From positions 1-50,391 of the forward strand of contig JABDKD010000215.1 in the NCBI GenBank assembly GCA_013003215.1: DNA of 50,391 nt, given 5' to 3'. Below the pieces are notes generated by a model. The model saw only the letters and a program-made list of their open reading frames with translations, did no database searches and had not been told where the DNA came from. This stretch comes from Pyrinomonadaceae bacterium. GTDB lineage: Bacteria > Acidobacteriota > Blastocatellia > Pyrinomonadales > Pyrinomonadaceae. Shown here in pieces: positions 16,957 through 25,839 of the stretch; the first letter of the stretch is position 1; every line of letters starts with the position of its first letter. The translations under genes and the position numbers were made by a program.

Positions 16957-17080
16957 CTAGCCACGAATTACACGAAGACTCAAAAAGAAGAGGGACCAAA
17001 AGAAAGAGAGAAGGAACGGATCGGGAAGCTTCTTTTAAATTCCTACATTTTTTGTGCCTTTTCGTGTATTTCTTGGCTAA
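16957..17080. repeat. ~124-bp element with imperfect inverted ends
   Basis: Left arm TAGCCACGAATTACACGAAG (16958-16977) is imperfectly inverted at the right end, whose minus-strand reading is TAGCCAAGAAATACACGAA (17061-17079). The interior is purine-rich with no protein signature. A related TAGCCACG...ACACGAA motif follows the last gene at about 50078-50100, which suggests a dispersed repeat family. Confidence 0.5.
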
Positions 17081-17094
17081 TCTTTTTAATTTGG

Positions 17095-17128
17095 AAAAAA
17101 GAAAAGGGCTCGCCCTGTGGCGAACCCT
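17095..17128 (-). terminator. Terminator after the fasciclin gene
   Basis: Minus strand AGGGTTCGCC-ACAG-GGCGAGCCCT followed by TTTCTTTTTT; a 10-bp stem with one mismatch, 26 nt past the stop codon. Confidence 0.85.
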
Positions 17129-17154
17129 CCGAGGAGTGAGGGTAACCCCTTTTC

Positions 17155-17808
17155 CTACTTCGACGGCATGATCACGGTATCGAGTACGTGAATCACGCCA
17201 TTTGAGGCCATCGTGTCAGTTGCGGTAACTGTTGATTTTCCGCCTTTAGCGTCAGTAATTACGACCTTTTCGCCGTCTAATGAAGCCGTCAGCTCTTCGC
17301 CGTTCACCGTCTTTACAGCGGCTTTGCCATCTCCATCTTTGATCGCCTTCGCTACAGCTGCCGCGTCAAGCTTGCCGGCGACAACGTGATAAGTAAGGAT
17401 GCCTTTCAGCTTGTCCTTGTTTTCAGGTTTCAAGAGAGTTTCGACAGTGCCTTCGGGAAGCTTCTCGAAAGCAGCGTTCGTGGGTGCAAATACTGTAAAG
17501 GGGCCCTTGCCGCTTAGCGTCTCAACCAAATCCGCCGCCTTCACTGCTGTTACGAGTGTCGAAAAATCCTTAATAGCGGAAGCATTCTCGACGATGTTCT
17601 TTTCTGCGGATGCTGAAGCGTCCTTGTCGCCCGAGTCATCCGACTTCGGTGTTTCAGTGTTGTCTTTTGAGTCGTTTGCTGCGTTCGTTGGGTCGGTACT
17701 TCCGTTGTCGGTCGAAGGTGCCGTTGCTTCTCCACAGGCGAGAGCGAATGCACCCAAAGTCAGTACGATAAAAGTTGCGATAAATCTCATAATGTTTCTG
17801 TTCTCCAT
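17155..17808 (-). CDS. Fasciclin (FAS1)-domain lipoprotein
   Basis: 217 residues. The signal peptide ends in ALAC, a lipobox. Residues ~27-70 are a Ser/Thr/Asp/Asn-rich linker. The FAS1 domain fills ~80-217: [43 protein letters not shown], and the C-terminal [14 protein letters not shown]. These H1/H2 motifs are diagnostic. FAS1 lipoproteins are surface adhesion or stress proteins; the ligand is unknown. It is flanked by its own terminator and appears to be a single-gene unit. Confidence 0.92.
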   Translation of the reverse strand: MENRNIMRFIATFIVLTLGAFALACGEATAPSTDNGSTDPTNAANDSKDNTETPKSDDSGDKDASASAEKNIVENASAIKDFSTLVTAVKAADLVETLSGKGPFTVFAPTNAAFEKLPEGTVETLLKPENKDKLKGILTYHVVAGKLDAAAVAKAIKDGDGKAAVKTVNGEELTASLDGEKVVITDAKGGKSTVTATDTMASNGVIHVLDTVIMPSK

Positions 17809-18143
17809 GAATCTTCTCTATTTAAGAAAGAGCACATCCCGTAAACATCTCTTTGAAGAAGACAGGAAAAAATTTTCCCGGAATGTTTTACTCCTTAGAG
17901 AGAGCTTTCGCCGGAATACGGTATTCGGATTCAAAAAAGATTTCGCCCGCGGAAATTCGCAGACTTCGGCCGATTCTCGCGGATTAGAGAATAGGAAAGT
18001 TTAGGGAGCGATTGAAAACTAGTTATTGTTGCTCTCAAAATTCACCGGTGCTCACGATTTATGAATCTCGTCTCGTTTATCCGCGAATATCCGCGGCAAA
18101 AAACAAAAAGGCCACCGAATAAATCGGTGACCTCTTTTAAGAA
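17809..18143. other. Intergenic region with tRNA terminator
   Basis: 335 bp between the fasciclin start and tRNA-Asp. Apart from the terminator at 18095-18133, I see no gene. It should also hold the fasciclin promoter, which I cannot pin down. Confidence 0.5.
18095..18133 (-). terminator. Terminator after the tRNA pair
   Basis: Minus strand AGGTCACCGA-(5 nt)-TCGGTGGCCT followed by TTTTGTTTTTT, directly downstream of tRNA-Asp. Confidence 0.85.
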
Positions 18144-18220
<77 letters not shown>

Positions 18221-18235
18221 GGATGTCTTAAATCC

Positions 18236-18311
18236 TGGTGGGCATAGAAGGACTCGAACCTCCAACTTCCTCCTTGTAAGGGAGGCTGTCTACCAATTGA
18301 CATATATGCCC
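18236..18311 (-). tRNA. tRNA-Val (UAC)
   Basis: 76 nt including encoded CCA. Acceptor GGGCATA / TATGCCC, discriminator A. The anticodon stem CCTCC/GGAGG encloses CTTACAA, giving anticodon TAC. The T-arm has GGTTCGAGTCC. It is first in a two-tRNA unit. Confidence 0.93.
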
Positions 18312-18367
18312 AAAATAAGAATTTTCAAAAGTTTCCGCCTGCGAAATCCGCATTTAGGCGAACCGTA

Positions 18368-18396
18368 ATACTAGAAATTTTGGAGATGAGTGTCAA
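18368..18396 (-). promoter_or_regulatory. Promoter of the tRNA-Val/tRNA-Asp unit
   Basis: Minus strand TTGACA (18391-18396), 17-nt spacer, TAGTAT (18368-18373), about 57 nt before tRNA-Val. Confidence 0.7.
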
Positions 18397-18601
18397 GGAA
18401 AGAATCGAACATCGAACGTTGCTACTCTTGCCTTTGATCCCATATTGCCATGCAAGATCTGGCTGAGCACCAAAATCCCACGGAAGATCTCTTCACAGGC
18501 TGCAAATCGAGAGGAATCCGTTAAAATCCGGGGCCTTCCGGCGCGCGACTCGTCAGCGAGTCCCAACCGCCGTCTTTAGAGTTTCCAGCCATCTAAGGCT
18601 T

Positions 18602-20953
18602 TTAAAACAATCTAACCGTATAACTCACCTTGAAACCACGCCCCGGTTGAGGGACGATATCTTTAAGAAAGTTCGAATGATTTCGATAAAGCTTGTTCGT
18701 AAGGTTCTGACCTCCAAAAGTAATGATGTGAGCAGTCTTGTTGACGACGAAGGCATACGATCCGTTTATATTAAACAGGCTGTAACCGTCTGTCGGGCTT
18801 TCGAGCGCAAATATATCACCCGCCCCACGTTCACTAACGAATACTCCTTCAGGCCGAAAACTAAAGCTCTTGTATCGGATATCGACGCCGGCCCGAAGTC
18901 TCGCGGGCGCAATGCGCGGCGGAGAGAATCCCGGTGTTTTAAGCTCTGCGTCTACAATATCTCCGACGACAAATACTCCGAAATTGTTATTGATATCGGC
19001 TTCAAGTGAGGCGTCAGCACCCACGTACCGTGCATCGCCCTGTACGAATCCCGCGATCGGCAAACCGTCCTCAACATCCACGCGTCCGTCACCGTCTTCG
19101 TCAACCGGAGCACCGTAGATGAAGTCTTTGATATCGTTATAAAAGAAGCTGCCGTTAAACCGAACTCGATTCGACCGCTGCCGGAAACTCAATTCGAAAC
19201 CGTTTGAACGCTCGTGCTGGAGATTTGCGTCTCCAATCTCAAAAAGCACGGTACCAATGTGAGGCCCATTATTGTAAAGCTCTTCTAATGCTGGCGGGCG
19301 GTACGAGCTCGAAAAACTCGCCACAATCGACGCATCTTTCCAGACTTCAAACCGTACTCCGACCGATGCCGAGAGTCCTGTAAAACTAAGGTCCGGAAGC
19401 ACCCCGTTTGCAGGTCGGTACCGATTCGATTCGACACGGGCACCAAACTGCAGAGCGACCTTCTCAAAATTCAGAGACTGCAGACCAAAAACAGCGAAGT
19501 TGTTTTGACGAACGCGACCATCGATCAATGACTCTGCCCCGACGGTAAGATAACTTCGGCGATAGCCCTCAAATCCAAACTGCCCCGATAATTTTTCGAA
19601 ATCTTTCTGGTTAAAAATCGCACGGTAGGAAAAAGTGTCATTGAAGAACGACGTTGCGATCTCATCCACACCATCTTCTGTTTCCACCTCAAAATGCTGG
19701 TAGTCCGTGAAGTCTACTGTAAACGTACCCCTTGATATCGGTCCCTTAACATCTCTGAATCCGCCAACGAATCGAAAATTGTTCCGATCCATGTCGATGT
19801 CTATCTGTTCGTCCGGAAGTGGCGGAAGTTGATTTGCGAAGATCCTGCGAACCTCATTCGGGTCAAACTGGCAATCAGGCTCTTTTCCTTCTTCTTTTCC
19901 TCCGCAATCAGCGCCGCCATTAATGATGCTCAACAATTCACGCGACTCGAACAAAGGAGCGTAAGGTATACCGTATCTTCGTCTGTCTATATTTACCGAG
20001 GCCCTGAAGAATCCTTTATCAGCTAAGTACCCCCATGATCCTGATCCGCCGTGAGAGCGTGCGCCGGAATTCGGAATCTTGCCGAGAGGTGTGTTGAAAT
20101 CACCCTCGCGGGACGAATTCAGATTCAGTTCAAAAAGGTTCTTCTTAGCACCAAATTCAAGCCCGCCGGCTATTCCGCCCTGACGATTAATAGACCCGCC
20201 AAACGTCGAGAAATATCCACGGAATCCGTCATGCGCCTCGTTCTTGTCAGTGGAAACGGCGTTTACGACCCCCCCGATAGCATTGCTTCCGTAGAGCAAC
20301 GTGGCCGGACCTTTTATTACTTCGAGACGCTCAAGGTTTACAGCACTGATTGGTTCGCCGTGATCACCCGACGCAGCACCTACCGAACCGTTTCGAATTC
20401 CGTCCTGAGTGATCAAGACACGGTCTCCTTCAAAACTCCGGATAGAGGGGCGTCCGGTGCCTCCTGCTCCAAAAGAACGGACCGAAATGCCTGCCTGGTC
20501 GCCCAATACATCCCCGATATTTGAACTGGCCCGTTCGATTATGCCGGTCGATCCAACGGAATTGACACTCGAAAACGAGTTGAAGACCGATTCCTCTTCA
20601 CCCGTGGCCGTGACGTTTACCTCACCCGAAAACGCGCGTATCGAAAGTTTAAGATCAAGAGTCTGGGCTCCCGCCGTTACTTTCACCTGCACGGCGCGAT
20701 CGGAAAACCCTTCGATGTGGGTTACGAGCGTGTAGCTTCCGCTTGGAAGATCATTGAAAACGTACTTTCCGTTCTCATCAGTTTCAGTACTTATTCCGAG
20801 TTTCGGTATTTCGATTGTGACGCCGGGGATCACCTCATCATTAATCTCTGTGGTGACCGTTCCGGAAAGTGTGTTTCCTTGCGCGGCAACTCCAATCACC
20901 AGGGTGAAACAAAACAGAAGAGAAAAGACCCACTTAAACATAACAGTATCCAT
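18602..20953 (-). CDS. TonB-dependent outer-membrane receptor (ZnuD/heme-metal type)
   Basis: 783 residues from the ATG at 20953, chosen because AAGGA lies 6 nt before it. After a signal peptide (to VIGVAAQ) comes a carboxypeptidase-regulatory-like beta domain (NTLSGTVTTEINDE, ~25-105). Then the plug domain (SNIGDVLGDQAGISVRSFG, GRPSIRSFEGDRVLITQDGI, LERLEVIKGPATLLYGSNAIGGVVN) and a 22-strand-type barrel ending in the aromatic F. The C-terminal half (PRIAPARLRAGVD, NFLKDIVPQPGRG) resembles the ZnuD-like branch. No TonB/ExbBD or metal-regulator site is in the window, so the substrate stays open. Confidence 0.93.
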   Translation of the reverse strand: MDTVMFKWVFSLLFCFTLVIGVAAQGNTLSGTVTTEINDEVIPGVTIEIPKLGISTETDENGKYVFNDLPSGSYTLVTHIEGFSDRAVQVKVTAGAQTLDLKLSIRAFSGEVNVTATGEEESVFNSFSSVNSVGSTGIIERASSNIGDVLGDQAGISVRSFGAGGTGRPSIRSFEGDRVLITQDGIRNGSVGAASGDHGEPISAVNLERLEVIKGPATLLYGSNAIGGVVNAVSTDKNEAHDGFRGYFSTFGGSINRQGGIAGGLEFGAKKNLFELNLNSSREGDFNTPLGKIPNSGARSHGGSGSWGYLADKGFFRASVNIDRRRYGIPYAPLFESRELLSIINGGADCGGKEEGKEPDCQFDPNEVRRIFANQLPPLPDEQIDIDMDRNNFRFVGGFRDVKGPISRGTFTVDFTDYQHFEVETEDGVDEIATSFFNDTFSYRAIFNQKDFEKLSGQFGFEGYRRSYLTVGAESLIDGRVRQNNFAVFGLQSLNFEKVALQFGARVESNRYRPANGVLPDLSFTGLSASVGVRFEVWKDASIVASFSSSYRPPALEELYNNGPHIGTVLFEIGDANLQHERSNGFELSFRQRSNRVRFNGSFFYNDIKDFIYGAPVDEDGDGRVDVEDGLPIAGFVQGDARYVGADASLEADINNNFGVFVVGDIVDAELKTPGFSPPRIAPARLRAGVDIRYKSFSFRPEGVFVSERGAGDIFALESPTDGYSLFNINGSYAFVVNKTAHIITFGGQNLTNKLYRNHSNFLKDIVPQPGRGFKVSYTVRLF

Positions 20954-21312
20954 TAACATTCCTTATTGTCGATCGAGGGGAGAAAATCCGCCAATAGTCC
21001 TGGTACCCAGGATTCTGCCTCGCAGGAGACCACATAACGCAATCCCACGCAAAATCCGATCAATTTGATTGCCAAACTTAAATCCATCGTCTATAAACGG
21101 TTAATACTAACAGACTTGCCGAGCAAAACGCCCATCCAATCAAAATGGCAGTTTCGGCAAATAAACCGATCAAAAGCACAAAAAGTAGAACAAGCACAAT
21201 TCAATGCCCTTAATCCTCAATCCGGCGTTCTGTATATGGATGCGAAATATGGAACTCGGTTTGCCGGGTTATCTAGGGGTCGGAAATATCGGAGTGTCTG
21301 AACGAAAAATAC
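20954..21312. other. Intergenic region upstream of the TonB receptor
   Basis: 359 bp. It contains a perfect hairpin TCCTGG-TAC-CCAGGA (21 kb) next to CTGC-CTC-GCAG. This may be a leader structure for the receptor mRNA. No known riboswitch consensus is satisfied on the sense strand. The 78-codon ORF at 21065-21301 looks spurious. Confidence 0.4.
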
Positions 21313-22296
21313 CTATCTTTGAAGCTTCGGTCGGTTCCTGATACCGGTTTCGTACTTGAGCAGTGTTCCACCAAATCCGACTATCCAACCCTTCCCATAG
21401 AAAAACTGAATATCCTCGAGATTGTTCCTCGAGCGCGAACGGTCCTCTACCCACACATTACCGCCGGTCGTGGTCCTGAGAATTACACCTCCGTCGCCAA
21501 CTGCCCAACCGTTGGCCGAGTCTTTGAAATAAACTCCGTTAAGATCAGGATTTGAAAAGGTGTTCTGAAGCCGCCAATACTTTCCGCCATTGACCGTCTG
21601 ATAGATACTCCCCTTGGCCCCTACGGTCCAGCCGTAATTTCGATCGACAAAGTACACAGAATTCAACATCGACCGGACCGGCTTTGATACCGCCGCCTTC
21701 GACCAGGTCACACCGGCATCTTCGGTAAACAGGATCGTACCTCCTCCGCCAACCAAAGCGCCGCGAAACTCACTCGCAAAAGCACCGTCCAGCATCAGGA
21801 ATCTCGTCGGTGGTGCGATCTTCTCCCATGTAACACGGTCATTTTTGAGGGCGTACATCGTGCCCATTTCGCCCATGGCCAATCCAAAGCCTCTCTTGGA
21901 GAACACGAGACTCGTGATCCTGCGTCGATCGGCCTCGTCAAACTCAATCTTAGTCCACGTCTTACCACCATTCTCGGTCCTCATCAGATAAGACGGATCA
22001 TCGCTTCCGAGCCGATAAATATCCCTCTCGCAAAGCGCCCAACCATTTCGATCATCGGTGAAATAGATCTTTCGGATCGTATCAGAGGTGAATTTTCGTT
22101 GCGGCTTCCAGGTCTCGCCTCCATCATCGGTACGCAGGAATATTCCTTTACTGCCGCCTATGAAGCCTGTTTGGGCATCGGAAAATGCAATGGTCTTGAA
22201 CCACGCGAGCGAACCTGAGGGGTGCTTTGACCATTCAGCGAGTGAAGCCGGCGCGAGAATGAGTAGTAGTACTGTTGAGATTATCGTTGTACGCAT
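21313..22296 (-). CDS. Secreted YCF48/BNR-repeat beta-propeller protein
   Basis: 327 residues, starting at the Met that begins a clean signal peptide (MRTTIISTVLLLILAPASLA). An ATG 15 codons earlier is possible. At least five repeats carry the [TE]-x-G-G-x-x-W pattern (TDDGGETW, TENGGKTW, TEDAGVTW, TVNGGKYW, TTTGGNVW), spaced about 45-50 residues. This is typical of the YCF48/HCF136 propeller, used as an assembly scaffold in photosystem II and found widely as secreted proteins of unknown role elsewhere. It is the last gene of the EPS operon, 150 bp after the export gene. Confidence 0.85.
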   Translation of the reverse strand: MRTTIISTVLLLILAPASLAEWSKHPSGSLAWFKTIAFSDAQTGFIGGSKGIFLRTDDGGETWKPQRKFTSDTIRKIYFTDDRNGWALCERDIYRLGSDDPSYLMRTENGGKTWTKIEFDEADRRRITSLVFSKRGFGLAMGEMGTMYALKNDRVTWEKIAPPTRFLMLDGAFASEFRGALVGGGGTILFTEDAGVTWSKAAVSKPVRSMLNSVYFVDRNYGWTVGAKGSIYQTVNGGKYWRLQNTFSNPDLNGVYFKDSANGWAVGDGGVILRTTTGGNVWVEDRSRSRNNLEDIQFFYGKGWIVGFGGTLLKYETGIRNRPKLQR

Positions 22297-22369
22297 TTCG
22301 ATATCATTCAGATTGGTGAGGGCAAACGTGATTACCGCCATCGCTTACCGGCGATGGGTCCGACTCCCG

Positions 22370-22436
22370 AAACTCCGCATCTCCAAGTCACCGCATCTCC
22401 GTGTCTCCGAGTCTCCGCGTCTTCGAGTCCCGCACA
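22370..22436. repeat. Degenerate CTCCG simple-sequence repeat
   Basis: Repeated TCTCCG(A/T/C)GTC / GCATCTCC units lie between the export gene and the YCF48-like gene. They are low-complexity and show no hairpin typical of a terminator. Confidence 0.6.
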
Positions 22437-22446
22437 CTTGCGCAAC

Positions 22447-23253
22447 CTAGAACGGACTTCCAAACAGAATCCTCGCGGCACTCGCCTGTCCAAGAACATT
22501 AAGCAGTTTGTTCCAGGTAAAGCCCTTCTCGCCAACAATTACCTGATCTCCGGGCTTTAGGAAAATCGTGGGCGATTTGCCTCGCTCGATCGCCACAAGA
22601 TCAACCTGCTCTTTCGTCATATAGCCGTCCGGTGAGAACCGCGCGAGATAAACCTTCTTTTTACTGGCACCTTTTGCAAGGCCTCCAGCTTCAAGGATGG
22701 CTTCGTTGATGCTAATCCTGCGTTCCATAATTCGAACGCCGGGTACTCCGACCTTGCCCATCACCGCGTATCTCGCGGAACCGGCACGCATCAGGGTGAC
22801 CGTTACCTTGGGATCAATTATGTATTCCTCAAGCTGCTTGGTTATGTCATCGGCCACTTCCGTAACTGTACGTCCCCCGACGAATACTCCTTCCCTTAAT
22901 AGGGGATAAGAAACCCTTGCGGTAGGCGGCACAACGACATTTGTGCGGCAGTAATCGGGACATTGTCCAAAAACTTCAACGCTGATGATGTCTTGCGGTC
23001 CAAGCCTGTATTCCTCGAGATAATTAGAGTAATAACTCACGATCTGGTTCGTCGCCGCATTCTCGGGATCTTCAGGATCAACAAGCGGAGTTGGAGAGGC
23101 GACCGGTTCCACCTTTGGATCCGCAATTACCCCCGCTTTTGTTGTAGAATCGTCCGTTTTGATTTCCTCTTCAGACTGGGCCGTGGCGGGCAATGCGACA
23201 GCCAGCATCAAGAAAATAACGGTAATTAATAATCTGAAATTCATAGCACTCAT
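22447..23253 (-). CDS. Wza-like polysaccharide export outer-membrane protein
   Basis: 268 residues from the ATG at 23253, which has GGAAGG 7 nt upstream and begins a signal peptide (LLITVIFLMLAVALPATAQ). An upstream ATG gives a non-signal start. After an acidic linker, the Poly_export domain (YRLGPQDIISVEVFGQ, ARVSYPLLREGVFVGGRTVTEV) is followed by one SLBB domain (ARYAVMGKVGVPGVRIME, INEAILEAGG) and the end FLKPGDQVIVGE. No lipobox Cys is present. It should form the outer-membrane exit for the polysaccharide made by this cluster. Confidence 0.93.
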   Translation of the reverse strand: MSAMNFRLLITVIFLMLAVALPATAQSEEEIKTDDSTTKAGVIADPKVEPVASPTPLVDPEDPENAATNQIVSYYSNYLEEYRLGPQDIISVEVFGQCPDYCRTNVVVPPTARVSYPLLREGVFVGGRTVTEVADDITKQLEEYIIDPKVTVTLMRAGSARYAVMGKVGVPGVRIMERRISINEAILEAGGLAKGASKKKVYLARFSPDGYMTKEQVDLVAIERGKSPTIFLKPGDQVIVGEKGFTWNKLLNVLGQASAARILFGSPF

Positions 23254-23341
23254 CTTTAACCTTCCATTGAGGGTAAACCCTTCAATTCCTGACTCTAAAA
23301 ACTCCGAAACGGAGCGAAACTCCAAAAAACCACTTCCCTAA

Positions 23342-24733
23342 CTAGCGGCCGCCGCGGCCAAATAGCACGGTCTTGATCGTGTCAAAAACTATGATCATGT
23401 CGAGTCCGAGCGACTGGTTCTTGATGTAATAGAGGTCGTATTGCAGCTTTCGCCTGGCATCTTCTACAGAAGCGCCGTACGGATATTTCGTTTGCGCCCA
23501 GCCCGTCAGGCCGGGTGCCACCAAATGCCTATGCTCGTAAAAGGGAATCTCACCAGCGAGCTGTTCCACAAAATGAGGCCGTTCCGGACGGGGACCAACA
23601 AAACTCATTTCGCCCTTGATTATATTCCAAAATTGAGGGATCTCGTCGACACGAATCTTTCTAATTATTCTACCAACACGAGTTGCACGATCATCATCAG
23701 ACTTGGCCCAGATCGGTGTCCCCTCTTTTTCAGCGTCAACTTTCATTGACCGGAATTTGATCACATCAAACTCCCGGCCGTTCTTTCCAACCCGAGTCTG
23801 CCTGTAGAAGACCGGACCCCTTGAATCTATCTTTACTAGGATTGCGGTCAGAATCGCGATCGGCAGCGACATTACCAAACCAATCAGCGCCAGTGTACGG
23901 TGTACTGCTTCGCGAACCACATATTTCAAACGTGTCTCCCTTCCGGGACCCGCGAATATCAACCACGAGGGCCTGAGCATATTCAATTGAACCTGCCCCG
24001 TGACCCTTTCAAAAAACGAAGTGCATTCTTCGATCGAAACATCCCCGGCAAGACTCATTTTCAGAAGCGTTTCGGTTGGAAAGGTGCCCCGGCGTTCCTT
24101 AACCGCGGTCACAACCCGATTAATTCCCTTCTGCTTGATGATGTCTTCAAGTTCACACGTTGTACCCAAAACCGATTCCTTACGTATCGCGTCATACGGA
24201 GGATGCCCATTTTCTGTCACAAACCCGATTATCCTGTAACCCGCATCCCTTCTGTCATCGGCAATCTGGGCAGTCTCGTGAGCTTCTTTTCCGGAGCCCA
24301 CGATCAAGATCTTTTCTCCTATATTGGGATGGCCTGTCAACGAATGAATCAGGACCCGCCACGATAGCAGGAATGCCAGTGAAATCATCACCGAAAAAAG
24401 CGACACCCCTCGTCCGATCAGGAGAATAGGCACAAAATAAAACAAAACTGCGAGTAGCGCCCATGCGATCCCTAGAGCCTGAACAAGCCTTAGGAACAGT
24501 TCCCGGCGGTTGGCGATAACTGTATAGTCGTAAAGGTCGTAAACATAAAGAAGGAGGAGACAGACTGCAGTTGCGAGAGCGATCTTGTACCACGCGTAGT
24601 TCTCTTCGAGCTGGTAAATAGTTCCGGCCAGGCCCAGACGGATATATAGGGCCAGCATAATACCAGCGCAGATCATCGCCATATCGGCGAAGATCAACCA
24701 AATGGTCCTGGGGCTGAACTTTGTAGCACTCAT
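23342..24733 (-). CDS. Exopolysaccharide undecaprenyl-phosphate sugar phosphotransferase
   Basis: 463 residues with four to five N-terminal membrane helices, a central CoA-binding-like/NAD-fold domain (EKILIVGSGKEAHETAQI) and a fifth helix near 280. The C-terminal catalytic domain of bacterial sugar transferases has the motifs GPVFYRQTRVGKNG, FDVIKFRSMKVDAE, TRVGRIIRKIRVDEIPQFWNI, GPRPERP and APGLTGWAQ. It transfers the first sugar-1-phosphate to undecaprenyl phosphate at the inner membrane and so starts repeat-unit assembly. It lies between the BY-kinase and the export protein genes. Confidence 0.96.
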   Translation of the reverse strand: MSATKFSPRTIWLIFADMAMICAGIMLALYIRLGLAGTIYQLEENYAWYKIALATAVCLLLLYVYDLYDYTVIANRRELFLRLVQALGIAWALLAVLFYFVPILLIGRGVSLFSVMISLAFLLSWRVLIHSLTGHPNIGEKILIVGSGKEAHETAQIADDRRDAGYRIIGFVTENGHPPYDAIRKESVLGTTCELEDIIKQKGINRVVTAVKERRGTFPTETLLKMSLAGDVSIEECTSFFERVTGQVQLNMLRPSWLIFAGPGRETRLKYVVREAVHRTLALIGLVMSLPIAILTAILVKIDSRGPVFYRQTRVGKNGREFDVIKFRSMKVDAEKEGTPIWAKSDDDRATRVGRIIRKIRVDEIPQFWNIIKGEMSFVGPRPERPHFVEQLAGEIPFYEHRHLVAPGLTGWAQTKYPYGASVEDARRKLQYDLYYIKNQSLGLDMIIVFDTIKTVLFGRGGR

Positions 24734-24759
24734 ATCCGATGTCGGGCACCGGGGAACCG

Positions 24760-25785
24760 CTATTCTTCCATGCGTCTTTTGTTCCCGTAATACCCGTAGG
24801 TGTAACTCGACTCGGTCAATACCTCGTCGCTTTGATTGAGGATGACACCCAACATACGCTCTTTTGGAAGAGTCTCAAGAACCCTGTCCACTGCTGCATA
24901 CTTTGTTTTACCTGAACGCACAACAAGAATTGCGCCATCGGCGTCATTTATCAGCACTGTCGCATCAGTAAAGACACCCAGCGGCGGTGCGTCGATGATG
25001 ACAAAATCAAACATCTCACGCGCTTCTCGAAGAATCTCCTTGAACTTTGGTCCGGAGAGCAGTTCGGCAACATCGTGTCTCGCTTCTCCGCCGGGGAGCA
25101 GATGGAGCCCTGAAGGCTCAAGCTTCACAATCGAGTCTTCGAGCGTTACCGTTTCCGACAAAATATCCGAAAGGCCGCGATCCGTCTCAATGCCCAGATA
25201 GTCCGAAAGACTCGGCATTCTCAGGTCGGCATCGATGATCAGGGCTTTAACTCCATCCGTCTGGGCAAGCATCCACGAAAGATTCAAAGACGTAATTGTC
25301 TTACCTTCCGCCGGATTTACACTCGCGACTACAATCGACTGAAGTTTTCTGCGCTGACTTTTGTGAAGAATATGTGTCCGAAGACTCCTGTATTCCTCGC
25401 AATACGTCGAATGCGGCTGTGTAATCGAAACTAATCTCGGTTCGACACGTTCTGCTTCAACCTCCCACCGAGCGAACTCGGGAAGATGTTTTTCAACAGA
25501 ACGTGTCAAACCTACAGTGTCCAACGTTGCCCCAGCAGTATTACTCGTACTCAAATCAGGGAGTGCCGTCCCGATGCTTGAATCCGACTGCTCATTGGAC
25601 ACCGATTTTGGTGACCCGATGCGTAATTCCCCCTTGTTAAACAACTCAGGGGCTCTGCTCCGCTCCGAACGCGCTTTTTTATCGAAAGGCACTACATTTT
25701 GCGAACCGTTATCGGCTTCGCCATTCTGCGCGTCTTGGTCATGGTTTTCGGTTTTTCTTTTTTCCAGGGCTTTAAGAATACTCAT
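24760..25785 (-). CDS. BY-kinase (CpsD/CapB family tyrosine autokinase)
   Basis: 341 residues. A ~100-residue charged, disordered N-terminus precedes the P-loop ATPase: Walker A in NPAEGKTITS (157-166), Walker A' ALIIDADLRMPSL (181-193) and Walker B FVIIDAPPLG. The C-terminus carries a tyrosine cluster SSYTYGYYG, the autophosphorylation site of BY-kinases. It should work with the Wzz/GumC protein encoded at 26943-28601 to control chain length and export. The ExeA-like ATPase gene sits between them. Confidence 0.94.
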   Translation of the reverse strand: MSILKALEKRKTENHDQDAQNGEADNGSQNVVPFDKKARSERSRAPELFNKGELRIGSPKSVSNEQSDSSIGTALPDLSTSNTAGATLDTVGLTRSVEKHLPEFARWEVEAERVEPRLVSITQPHSTYCEEYRSLRTHILHKSQRRKLQSIVVASVNPAEGKTITSLNLSWMLAQTDGVKALIIDADLRMPSLSDYLGIETDRGLSDILSETVTLEDSIVKLEPSGLHLLPGGEARHDVAELLSGPKFKEILREAREMFDFVIIDAPPLGVFTDATVLINDADGAILVVRSGKTKYAAVDRVLETLPKERMLGVILNQSDEVLTESSYTYGYYGNKRRMEE

Positions 25786-25839
25786 TTCGATCGCTCCGAA
25801 AGTCTATTGATGAGGGAAATTTAGGCACTTGCCGGCAGA

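Noticed and set aside
21001..21050. GCAGGAGACC resembling the B12 box of a cobalamin riboswitch near the TonB receptor
   Set aside because: The motif is on the plus strand, whereas the receptor is on the minus strand, and the rest of the riboswitch consensus is absent.
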